A model generated the notes under the pieces. The model was not told the origin of the DNA. It saw only the letters and a program-made list of their open reading frames with translations, and did no database searches. From Streptomyces sp. I05A-00742 (GTDB lineage: Bacteria; Actinomycetota; Actinomycetes; Streptomycetales; Streptomycetaceae), in contig NZ_JABETO010000013.1 in assembly GCF_013055795.1 (NCBI RefSeq), positions 4,294 through 54,346 on the forward strand: a stretch of DNA of 50,053 nt, read 5' to 3'. Below, in pieces: positions 8,554-15,804 of this stretch (position 1 is its first letter; each line of letters begins with the position of its first letter). A program made the position numbers and the translations under genes.

Positions 8554-8985
8554 TCAGTCGAGGTCCTTTTCGAAGTGGAAGGCGGTTATGGCCATCCGCT
8601 CCCGGAAGTAGAAGCGGTGGGCGTCGGTCCGCTGGGTGCCCGAGTCCAGGGTGAGGCGGTGGCAGCCGGCCTCGCGGGCCCGCTCCTCCAGGTACGCGAC
8701 GAGGGCCTGCCCGACGCCGGTGGAGCGCGCGTCGGCGGTGGTCACGAGGTCGTCCACGTACAGGGCGCGCAGGGTGTAGGTGCTGATCACGATGCGCCAA
8801 CCGGCCGCGCCGACGCACACGCCGTCGTCCCGGTAGGCGGCGGTGAACCGCAGGCCCTGCCCATGGCCCTCCTCGTACACCTCCCGGAAGCTGTCCTCGG
8901 TCAGGTGCGGGCGCAGCTGGCGCAGCACGGGCAGGAGGTCGGACACGAGTCGCGGGTCGCCGGGCTCAAGATCGATGAGTTTCAT
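8554..8985 (-). CDS. GNAT family N-acetyltransferase
   Basis: This 143-residue single GNAT domain has the normal family length. The acetyl-CoA pyrophosphate loop appears as TTADARSTGVGQALVAYL. A later segment, TLDSGTQRTDAHRFYFRERM, is the usual motif B region with the conserved aromatic pair. The substrate is unknown. The gene converges on the LAL gene and diverges from the iron transport operon, and nothing ties it to either. Confidence 0.85.
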   Translation of the reverse strand: MKLIDLEPGDPRLVSDLLPVLRQLRPHLTEDSFREVYEEGHGQGLRFTAAYRDDGVCVGAAGWRIVISTYTLRALYVDDLVTTADARSTGVGQALVAYLEERAREAGCHRLTLDSGTQRTDAHRFYFRERMAITAFHFEKDLD

Positions 8986-9050
8986 GAAGGCACCCTAAGC
9001 CTCGGTCCACCGGCCGCCGGCTGTGGATAACGCCTGGGAGAAGGCGGATC

Positions 9051-9072
9051 AAGGCTTAGGCTAGCCTTCCCT
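9051..9072 (+). promoter_or_regulatory. Iron-box-like site (DmdR/IdeR) before the siderophore permease
   Basis: The segment holds TTAGGCTAGCCTTCC just before the permease start codon. It matches the right part of the actinobacterial DtxR-family iron box (consensus TTAGGTTAGGCTAACCTAA) but is imperfect on the left. With the better box at 14873-14891 it supports Fe-dependent repression of this locus. Confidence 0.6.
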
Positions 9073-9073
9073 T

Positions 9074-11275
9074 ATGACTCTGTTGCAAGTGGGTCCTCAG
9101 GAGGTGCGGCCCGCCGGGCAACAGGCTCCGGCCGGGCGTCGGCACGGCACCCGGACCATCCTGGTCGCGTCGGCCGTCCTCGTCCTGGCCGTCCTCGTCC
9201 TGTCCGCCGTCTCGCTGTCGGTGGGCGCGGGCGAGGTCGGGGCCGGCGATGTCCTGGACTATGTGCTGGGGCGGAACGGCGCCCGCGACAACAACCGGCT
9301 GTCGCTGGTCGTCGGAGACCTGCGGCTGCCCCGGACGCTCACCGCGCTCGCCGTCGGCGCCGCCCTCGGCACGGCCGGCTGTCTGCTCCAGGCCGTCACC
9401 CGGAACCCGCTCGCCGAGACGGGCCTGCTCGGGGTCAACGCCGGCGCCTCGCTGGGCGTCGTCGTCGCCATCGCCTTCCTCGGCGTGGAGAGCGGCTACG
9501 GGTACCTGATGTGGGCGTTCGGCGGGGCCGTCGTCGCCAGCGCGCTCGTGCTGTTCATGGCCGGCCGCCGCGGCGGGGGTTCGCCGATGCGGCTGGTCCT
9601 CGCCGGGTCGGCGCTGGGCGCCACCTTCGGCGGCGTCACCAGCGTGATCATCGTCAACTCCGCCGAGACCTACGACCGCTTCCGCTTCTGGGTGCTCGGC
9701 TCGCTGGCCGGCGTCGAGGGCTTCACCAAGCTCGGCAGCCTCGCACCCGTCCTGGCCCTGGGCTTCGTCGTGGCCCTGCTCATCGCCCGGCCGCTGTCCG
9801 CGCTCGCACTCGGCGACGACCTCGCCCGGGGCCTCGGCCACCGGCCCGGCGTCATCCGCGTCGTGGTCGCCCTCGCCGTGACCCTGCTGACCGCCGCGTC
9901 CGTCGCGCTGATCGGCCCCATCTCCTTCCTCGGGCTGCTCGCCGGCTTCGTCGCGCGCGCCATCACCGGCCCCCGGCTGACGGCGCAGATCGCGCTCGCC
10001 GGCGTCATCGGCGCGGGCGTCCTGACCGGCTCCGACATCCTCGCCCGGGTCGTCTCCCGGCCGTTCGAGGCGCCGGTGTCCGTCATCATCGCGCTGTTCG
10101 GCGCTCCCGTTCTCATCGGTATCGTCCGCTCCAAGCGGCTGGGCGCGATGGGCATGACGGATCCCGCCACCGCCGAGAGCGGCAAGCCGGGACGGCGCCC
10201 GCTGCCCCGGCTCCCGCTGCCCCGGCTCCCGCGCCGGTCCGAGGAGCTCGCCGCCGGCCTCGTCGTACGCCGCGGCGCCCTGTCGCTGCTCGTACCCCGC
10301 CGGGCGGCACTCGCCACGCTGCTGCTGATCGCCCTGCTGGTCGGGGCCGTGATGGTGTCCGCGTACGCCGGGCAGAGCGACATGAGCCTCGGCCGCACCT
10401 TCTGGGCGGTCCTCGGTTCCGGCGACCGCTTCGATGTGCTGCTGGTGCAGAAGTTCCGGCTCGGCCGGATCGTGGCCGGGCTGGCCGCCGGCGCGGCCCT
10501 CGGGCTCGCCGGCTGCCTGACCCAGACCCTCGCCCGCAACCGCCTCGCCACCCCCGAACTCCTCGGCGTCAACGACGGCGCCACCGCGGCCGTCCTGCTC
10601 TCGACCACCCTCACCGGCACCTTCGGCGCCTGGTGGGCGGGCCCGGTCGGCGCGCTCGCCGCCGTACTGGTCGTCACCACCGTCTCGGGTGGCCTCGGTC
10701 AGCGCGGCTACCGCGTCCTGGTCGTGGGCCTGGCGATGTCCGCGCTCGCCTCCGCGATCACCCAGGTCGTGGTCTCGCGCCGCTCGCTGAACTCCGCGAC
10801 GTCCCTGTACGTGTGGACGTCCGGCAGCCTCAACGGGCGCGGCTACTCGGTCGCTACGCCGGTGCTCATCGGCCTGGCCGTGCTCGTACCGCTCGCGCTC
10901 GTCGTCGCCCGCCATCTGAACGTGCTGCGCTTCGACGACTCGACGGCCGCGTCGCTCGGCGTCGCGCCCGGGCGGGTGCGTCTGCTGTGCCTGCTCCTGG
11001 CGGTGGGCCTCGCCGGCCTGGCGGTCGGCATCTGCGGGCCCGTCGGCTTCGTCGCGCTCGCCTCGCCCGTCATCGCGGGGCGGCTCGCGGGGCCGTCGCG
11101 GGTGCCGGTGGTGGGGTCGATGCTGGTCGGGGCCACGCTGATCGTCCTCGCGGACACGGTGGGGCGTGTGGTCTTCTCCGGTGCCGAGGTGCCGGTCGGC
11201 ATCGTCACGACCGTGCTCGGGGGACCGTTCCTGCTGTGGGTGCTGCTGGGGCGGTCGGCGACGGCGCGGGTGTAG
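9074..11275 (+). CDS. Fused double FecCD siderophore ABC permease (FhuB-like)
   Basis: The 733-residue membrane protein contains two complete FecCD permease domains in one chain (about residues 25-350 and 400-733), as in FhuB; most Streptomyces systems split them into two genes. Each half carries the family signature, for example ALGTAGCLLQAVTRNPLAET in the first and LGLAGCLTQTLARNRLATPE in the second, and each has about ten hydrophobic segments. The linker near residues 377-386 contains an LPRLP repeat encoded by a perfect 15-bp tandem duplication (10201-10230). With the ATPase at 14953 and the lipoprotein at 13784 it forms a complete ferric-siderophore importer. An iron-box-like site abuts the start. 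The esterase gene follows 49 bp later. Confidence 0.93.
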   Translation: MTLLQVGPQEVRPAGQQAPAGRRHGTRTILVASAVLVLAVLVLSAVSLSVGAGEVGAGDVLDYVLGRNGARDNNRLSLVVGDLRLPRTLTALAVGAALGTAGCLLQAVTRNPLAETGLLGVNAGASLGVVVAIAFLGVESGYGYLMWAFGGAVVASALVLFMAGRRGGGSPMRLVLAGSALGATFGGVTSVIIVNSAETYDRFRFWVLGSLAGVEGFTKLGSLAPVLALGFVVALLIARPLSALALGDDLARGLGHRPGVIRVVVALAVTLLTAASVALIGPISFLGLLAGFVARAITGPRLTAQIALAGVIGAGVLTGSDILARVVSRPFEAPVSVIIALFGAPVLIGIVRSKRLGAMGMTDPATAESGKPGRRPLPRLPLPRLPRRSEELAAGLVVRRGALSLLVPRRAALATLLLIALLVGAVMVSAYAGQSDMSLGRTFWAVLGSGDRFDVLLVQKFRLGRIVAGLAAGAALGLAGCLTQTLARNRLATPELLGVNDGATAAVLLSTTLTGTFGAWWAGPVGALAAVLVVTTVSGGLGQRGYRVLVVGLAMSALASAITQVVVSRRSLNSATSLYVWTSGSLNGRGYSVATPVLIGLAVLVPLALVVARHLNVLRFDDSTAASLGVAPGRVRLLCLLLAVGLAGLAVGICGPVGFVALASPVIAGRLAGPSRVPVVGSMLVGATLIVLADTVGRVVFSGAEVPVGIVTTVLGGPFLLWVLLGRSATARV
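10201..10230. repeat. 15-bp perfect tandem duplication in the permease interdomain linker
   Basis: GCTGCCCCGGCTCCC occurs twice head to tail. It encodes a repeated Leu-Pro-Arg-Leu-Pro unit in the proline-rich linker joining the two FecCD halves. This looks like slipped-strand expansion in a region under weak constraint. Confidence 0.85.
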
Positions 11276-11324
11276 GCCCGTCCCACCGGAACCCGTACAG
11301 GAATCCCCTCAGGAACAAGGAGTC

Positions 11325-12596
11325 ATGGAGATTCAGAGTCCGCTGCTGCGCGACCTGGCCGAAGCCGTGCGGAGCGGCACCCCCGGTGCCGTCGACGCCT
11401 TCTGGCAGCACGCGAAAGCCACCGGCACCCCCCTCGTCGAACCCGACCCCACCGATCCCGCCCACCGCCTCGTGACCTTCGTCCGGCAGGACGTCGCCGC
11501 CACCGATGTGCTCACCCTCCTCCACACCGTCACCGACAAGGACCGGCACGCCGGCGACCTCTCCCCCCACCTCATGGAGAAGGTGCCCGGCACGGACGTC
11601 TGGGCCCTCACCCACCGGCTGCGCGCCGACCACCGCGCCTCCTATCAGTTCTTCCCCGCGCCCGGCCCCCGCGCGGAGACGCTGCGCACGGACCGGGAGG
11701 CGTGGCTGGGCGTCCTGGACGCTGCCGTGCCCGACCCGTTGAACCCGGCACCCGTGCTGCCGTCCCGTGACGGCCGCCACCCCTCGTCCGTGCTGGAGCT
11801 GCCCGAGGCCCCGGCCCAGCCGTGGACGCACCCGCGCCCCGGGGTGCCGCGCGGCGAGCGCGGCATGGCCGAGGTCGACGGCCGGCGCGTGGGCGTCCAC
11901 CTGCCCGCCGGGCATACGGAGGCCGGCGGGCCGTACGCCGTCGCCGTGCTGCTCGACGGCGAGATGTGGGGGCCGGTCCTGGGGTTCGCCGACACGCTCG
12001 ACAACCTGCACGCGGAGCAGGCCGTGGTGCCGACCGTCACCCTGTTCGTGGAGACCATGGGCCGGGACCGCAGGATGGCCGATCTCTGTTGCAGCGAGGA
12101 GTTCGTCGACTGGCTGGCCGACGGGCTGCTGCCGTGGGCGGCGCGGATGTACGGGGTCACGGACGACCCGGCGCGCACGGTCGTGGCGGGGCAGAGCGCG
12201 GGCGGGCTGACGGCGGCGTTCGCGGGGTTCCGCAGGCCGGAGCGGTTCGGGAACGTCCTGTCGCAGTCGGGGTCGTTCTGGTGGCCGGACGGGACGGAGT
12301 TCGACAGCGGCAGCGAGTGGCTGACCCGCCAGTACGCGGTGCGCGAGAGGCTGCCGGTCCGCTTCCGCCTGGAGGTGGGCCTCCAGGAGTGGATGCTCCT
12401 CCCGCAGAACCGTCACCTCCGCGATGTGCTCCAGGCGCGCGGCTACGAGGTGGCGTACCACGAGTTCAACGGCGGTCACGACTACGCCTGCTGGCGCGGC
12501 GGGCTCGCCGCGGGACTGGCCGGCCTGCTGCCGGGCCGGAACGTACGGACGTCGGACCGGAGCATCCGGAACATACGGACAGGAGCCGGATCATGA
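11325..12596 (+). CDS. Enterochelin esterase-like ferric-siderophore hydrolase (Fes/IroD family)
   Basis: The 423-residue protein has the two parts of Fes-type esterases: an N-terminal beta-rich domain (about 1-170) and an alpha/beta-hydrolase domain. The nucleophile elbow is GQSAGG with Ser near residue 291, and the catalytic His lies in FNGGHDYACW near the C-terminus. Fes enzymes hydrolyse the ester backbone of imported trilactone siderophores in the cytoplasm and so release iron. The start at 11325 is preceded by AAGGAG. The gene follows the permease by 49 bp and overlaps the M20 hydrolase by 4 bases (ATGA). The actual siderophore is not known. A catecholate trilactone is the natural guess, and no siderophore biosynthesis genes are in the window. 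Confidence 0.88.
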   Translation: MEIQSPLLRDLAEAVRSGTPGAVDAFWQHAKATGTPLVEPDPTDPAHRLVTFVRQDVAATDVLTLLHTVTDKDRHAGDLSPHLMEKVPGTDVWALTHRLRADHRASYQFFPAPGPRAETLRTDREAWLGVLDAAVPDPLNPAPVLPSRDGRHPSSVLELPEAPAQPWTHPRPGVPRGERGMAEVDGRRVGVHLPAGHTEAGGPYAVAVLLDGEMWGPVLGFADTLDNLHAEQAVVPTVTLFVETMGRDRRMADLCCSEEFVDWLADGLLPWAARMYGVTDDPARTVVAGQSAGGLTAAFAGFRRPERFGNVLSQSGSFWWPDGTEFDSGSEWLTRQYAVRERLPVRFRLEVGLQEWMLLPQNRHLRDVLQARGYEVAYHEFNGGHDYACWRGGLAAGLAGLLPGRNVRTSDRSIRNIRTGAGS

Positions 12597-13723
12597 CCGC
12601 GGCCGACGGCCTCAAGGCCGCCCTGCGCGATCGCGTGCGCGCCCACCAGGAGGACCTCCTGACGCTGAGCCGGCGTATCCACGGGCACCCCGAGACGGCC
12701 TTCGCCGAGCACCGCGCCGCCGCCTGGTGCGCGGACCTCCTGCGGGAGCACGGCTTCGACGTCATCGCCCCGGCGTACGGCCTCGACACCGCCTTCACCG
12801 CGACCGCCGGCTCCGGTCCTGTGACGGTGGCCGTCGTCTGCGAGTACGACGCGCTGCCCGGGCTCGGACACGCCTGCGGCCACAACCTGATCGCCGCCGC
12901 CGGCGTGGGCGCGGCGCTCGCCCTGGCCCCGCACACCGGGGAACTCGGCCTGACGGTAAGGGTCGTGGGCACCCCGGCGGAGGAGCGCGGCGGGGGAAAG
13001 GCGCTGCTGCTGGAGGCCGGCGCGTTCGACGGGGTGGACGCGGCGATGATGGTGCACCCGTGCCCGTTCGAGGTGGCGGACTTCCGCTCGTTCGCGCTGG
13101 GCACGCTCTCGGTCGCGTACACCGGCAGGTCCGCGCACGCGAGCCTCGATCCGTACGAGGGCCGCAACGCCGCCGACGCCCTGACGGTCGCCCAGGTCGC
13201 GCTCGGTCTGCTGCGCCAGCAGCTGCCGCCGGGGTGGAAGGTGCACGGGGTGACCACGGGCGCGGGGACGGCGCCGAACCTGATTCCCGGCCGGGCGACC
13301 GCCGAGTACGAGATCCGCGCGTCGGCCGCCGAGGACCTGCGCGAACTGCGGGAGCGGGTCGAGGCGTGCTTCCGCGCCGGCGCGCTGGCCACGGGGTGCG
13401 AGGTCGAACTGACCCGCCCCGAACCGGACTACCTGGACTTCCGCACGGACCCCGGACTCAGCGCGCTGTGGCAGGCCAACGCGCGCGCACTCGGCCGCCC
13501 GGAGCCGCTGCGGCGCGAGGCGTTCGCGTGCACCGACATGGGCAACGTCTCGCACGTCGTCCCGTCCATCCACCCGGTGCTGGACATCACGGGGGGTGCG
13601 TGCGGGCCGCACGAGGCGGAGTTCGCGGAGGCGGCGGTGTCGCCGATGGGGGAGCGGGCGCTGCTGGACGGTGCGGTCGGCATGGCGTGGACCGCGGCGG
13701 ACTTCGCCGCCGCCCGCGCGTAG
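12593..13723 (+). CDS. M20-family metallo-amidohydrolase coupled to the siderophore esterase
   Basis: The 376-residue protein belongs to the M20D-like amidohydrolases. It begins with SRRIHGHPETAFAEH and carries the metal motif LGHACGHN near residue 95, TPAEERGGGK near 130, and an inserted dimerisation domain around GRSAHASLDPYEG. The start codon overlaps the esterase stop (ATGA), indicating translational coupling. Family members cleave N-acyl amino acids, aminobenzoyl-glutamate or small peptides. In this operon it may cut amide bonds of the siderophore or of the fragments left by the esterase (inference from context). The substrate cannot be read from sequence. Confidence 0.88.
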   Translation: MTAADGLKAALRDRVRAHQEDLLTLSRRIHGHPETAFAEHRAAAWCADLLREHGFDVIAPAYGLDTAFTATAGSGPVTVAVVCEYDALPGLGHACGHNLIAAAGVGAALALAPHTGELGLTVRVVGTPAEERGGGKALLLEAGAFDGVDAAMMVHPCPFEVADFRSFALGTLSVAYTGRSAHASLDPYEGRNAADALTVAQVALGLLRQQLPPGWKVHGVTTGAGTAPNLIPGRATAEYEIRASAAEDLRELRERVEACFRAGALATGCEVELTRPEPDYLDFRTDPGLSALWQANARALGRPEPLRREAFACTDMGNVSHVVPSIHPVLDITGGACGPHEAEFAEAAVSPMGERALLDGAVGMAWTAADFAAARA

Positions 13724-13735
13724 CGGCCGCCCTCC

Positions 13736-13765
13736 GCAGGACGGGCCGGGTTCGGCCCGTCCTGC
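13736..13765. terminator. Bidirectional terminator between the M20 hydrolase and the binding protein
   Basis: A perfect 12-bp stem (GCAGGACGGGCC at 13736-13747 with 13754-13765) and a 6-base loop lie between the stop codons of convergent genes. Confidence 0.85.
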
Positions 13766-13783
13766 GGTCGAGCACGCCGGCGG

Positions 13784-14779
13784 CTATCCGTGGAGCGCCT
13801 TCACGATGTCGTCGATGACGACCTGGCTCGCCAGCGGACCGCCCCGCGTGGACCAGACGGAGCCGTTGACCGTCACGGCGTGCTTCTTCTTGACCGCGTT
13901 CAGGTCCTTGTACGCCGGCTTCTCCTGGACGTCCTTCAGCGCCTTCTCACCGTCGGAGGTGAGGGTGGAGAGGAAGAGCCAGTCGCCGTCGATCTCGTTG
14001 ATCTTCTCCAGGCTGAGCGCCGGGGTGTGGGCGTTGCCGTCCTTGTCCTGGGACTTGGGGCGCTTGAGGCCCATGTCCAGGGCGACACCGCTGGCGAACT
14101 GCTTCTTCTCCATCCAGCTGGGGCCGTCCGGGTTCCAGCGCACGATGCTGACCTCGGCGCCCTTGTTGTCGCCCAGACCCTCACCGGCCTTCTTGGCCTT
14201 GGTCTCGTAGTCGGAGATGACCTTGTTGGCCTTGTCGGTGGCGTTGAGGGCGTTGCCGATGCCCCGGAAGGACAGCTTCCAGTCGTCGTTCGGAGCCATG
14301 GTGACCAGCGTGGCCGGGGTGATCTCGCGCAGCTGCTTGAGCATCTGCTCGTCCTGCATGTCACCGGCCAGGATGAGGTCCGGCTTGGCGGCGACGACCT
14401 TGTCGATCACCGGCTGGAGCAGGTTGCCGACGACCTTGACGTCCTTGACCTTGTCCTCGAGGTAGGCCGGCGGCTTGGCGAGGCCCTGGCCGTTGGTGAT
14501 GCCGACCGGCTTGATGCCGAGGGCCAGCACCGCGTCGAGGTCCTCCTGAGTGAGCGTCACAACGCGCTGGGGGTGCGACGGGACCTGTACGGCCTTGCCG
14601 GTGGCGTCCTTGACGGTGCGGGTGCCCCCCTCGGAGGTGCCGGACGACGCCTCCGACTTCTTGTCCGCGTCGGAGTCCGAGCCGCAGCCCGTCACCAGCA
14701 CGGCCGCAGCGCCGACGGCGGCGAGAACCGCCACCGCCCGGCGGGGGGCGGACAGCAGGAAACGGTGGGGTGAGGTCAT
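13784..14779 (-). CDS. Ferric-siderophore-binding lipoprotein of the ABC importer
   Basis: The 331-residue protein starts with a lipoprotein signal peptide: a basic start, a hydrophobic core and the lipobox LVTGC with the lipidated Cys at 32. An acidic or Ser-rich spacer follows. The rest is a class III (FecB/FhuD-type) binding protein, with typical elements such as HPQRVVTLTQEDLDAVLALG and KPDLILAGDMQDEQMLKQLR and a long bridging helix between the lobes. It sits on the outer face of the membrane and delivers the ferric siderophore to the permease at 9074. It is transcribed divergently from the ATPase gene. The intergenic iron box at 14873-14891 lies between the two starts. Confidence 0.92.
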   Translation of the reverse strand: MTSPHRFLLSAPRRAVAVLAAVGAAAVLVTGCGSDSDADKKSEASSGTSEGGTRTVKDATGKAVQVPSHPQRVVTLTQEDLDAVLALGIKPVGITNGQGLAKPPAYLEDKVKDVKVVGNLLQPVIDKVVAAKPDLILAGDMQDEQMLKQLREITPATLVTMAPNDDWKLSFRGIGNALNATDKANKVISDYETKAKKAGEGLGDNKGAEVSIVRWNPDGPSWMEKKQFASGVALDMGLKRPKSQDKDGNAHTPALSLEKINEIDGDWLFLSTLTSDGEKALKDVQEKPAYKDLNAVKKKHAVTVNGSVWSTRGGPLASQVVIDDIVKALHG

Positions 14780-14872
14780 CGCAAGCTCCGAACGAGAGGA
14801 AACAGGACAAAATTAGACAAGAAATAAGCCAAGTGTCCGCACAAGGGTTTCCTCATCCGGACCGGCTCTAAT

Positions 14873-14891
14873 ATAGGTTAGCCTTGCCTAA
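14873..14891. promoter_or_regulatory. Iron box (DmdR/IdeR type) between the binding-protein and ATPase genes
   Basis: ATAGGTTAGCCTTGCCTAA matches the 19-bp DtxR-family consensus TTAGGTTAGGCTAACCTAA at about 15 positions. It lies between divergent importer genes, 62 bp before the ATPase start and 94 bp before the lipoprotein start, so it could repress both in the presence of iron. Confidence 0.8.
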
Positions 14892-14952
14892 GGGATCTTC
14901 GATCAGGGGTCTCCGTAACAATCCGGCGATCTTCTTCGAAAGGCACCCGCCC

Positions 14953-15753
14953 GTGGAGCTCCGCGTCGAACAGCTCATCGCCGGTTACCCCGGTCACCGC
15001 GCCGTGGCAGGCGTCGACCTCACCGTGCCGTCAGGCCAGGTCGTCGCCATCGTCGGGCCCAACGGCTGCGGCAAGTCCACGCTGCTGCGCTCCATCGCCC
15101 GTCTCCACCAGCCCGAGTCCGGCCGCGTCCTCGCGGGCGACGCGGACATCTGGCGGCTGAAGCAGCGCCGGGCCGCGCACCGCATCGCGCTTCTTCCCCA
15201 GTCCCCGCTGGCTCCCGAGGCCGTCACGGTCGCCGGGCTCGTACGCTACGGACGCCACCCGCACCAGGGCCTTTTCCGCCAGTGGTCCCGCGAGGACGAG
15301 CGGGCCGTCGGGGAGGCCCTGCGCGCCACCGGCGTCGACGGACTGGCCGACCGCCGCCTCGACCAGCTCTCCGGCGGCCAGCGGCAGCGCTGCTGGCTGG
15401 CGATGGTCTTGGCCCAGGAGACACCGGTCGTGCTCCTTGACGAGCCGACCAGCGCGCTCGACATCGGCCACGCCGTCGAAGTCCTCGACCTCGTACGCGA
15501 GGTAGCCGTCGCCGGCCGTACGGTCGTGATGGTCCTCCACGACCTGGCCGGCGCCGCCCGCTACGCCGACACCGTCGTCGCCATGAAGGACGGCCGGATC
15601 GTCGCCCAGGGGGCGCCGCGCGACGTCGTCGTCCCCGCCCTGGTGCGCGAGCTGTACGGCATCGAGGCCGACGTCCTCCAGGCGCCGGACGACGGCTCCC
15701 CCGTGGTGGTGCCCGCCGCCCGGCACGCCACCACGGCGGTCACCGCGTCGTAG
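14953..15753 (+). CDS. Siderophore ABC importer ATP-binding protein (FepC/FhuC family)
   Basis: The 266-residue ATPase has all the ABC motifs: Walker A GPNGCGKST, the Q-loop in LLPQSP, the signature LSGGQRQR, Walker B VVLLDEPTSALD and the switch His in VLHDLAGAAR. It powers import through the fused permease at 9074. The GTG at 14953 was chosen: GAAAGG lies about 10 bases upstream and the protein then starts like its family (VELRVEQLIAGY). An in-frame TTG at 14884 would lie inside the iron box and is rejected. It is convergent with the exporter gene at 15805. Confidence 0.92.
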   Translation: MELRVEQLIAGYPGHRAVAGVDLTVPSGQVVAIVGPNGCGKSTLLRSIARLHQPESGRVLAGDADIWRLKQRRAAHRIALLPQSPLAPEAVTVAGLVRYGRHPHQGLFRQWSREDERAVGEALRATGVDGLADRRLDQLSGGQRQRCWLAMVLAQETPVVLLDEPTSALDIGHAVEVLDLVREVAVAGRTVVMVLHDLAGAARYADTVVAMKDGRIVAQGAPRDVVVPALVRELYGIEADVLQAPDDGSPVVVPAARHATTAVTAS

Positions 15754-15804
15754 CCGGGATCATCCGGCGGGGGTCAGGGCCGAGCGGCTCCCCCCGGGGG
15801 CCGG

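Noticed and set aside
14884..14952. Upstream TTG start for the ABC ATPase
   Set aside because: It lies within the iron box and gives an N-terminus foreign to the family; the GTG at 14953 has a ribosome binding site.
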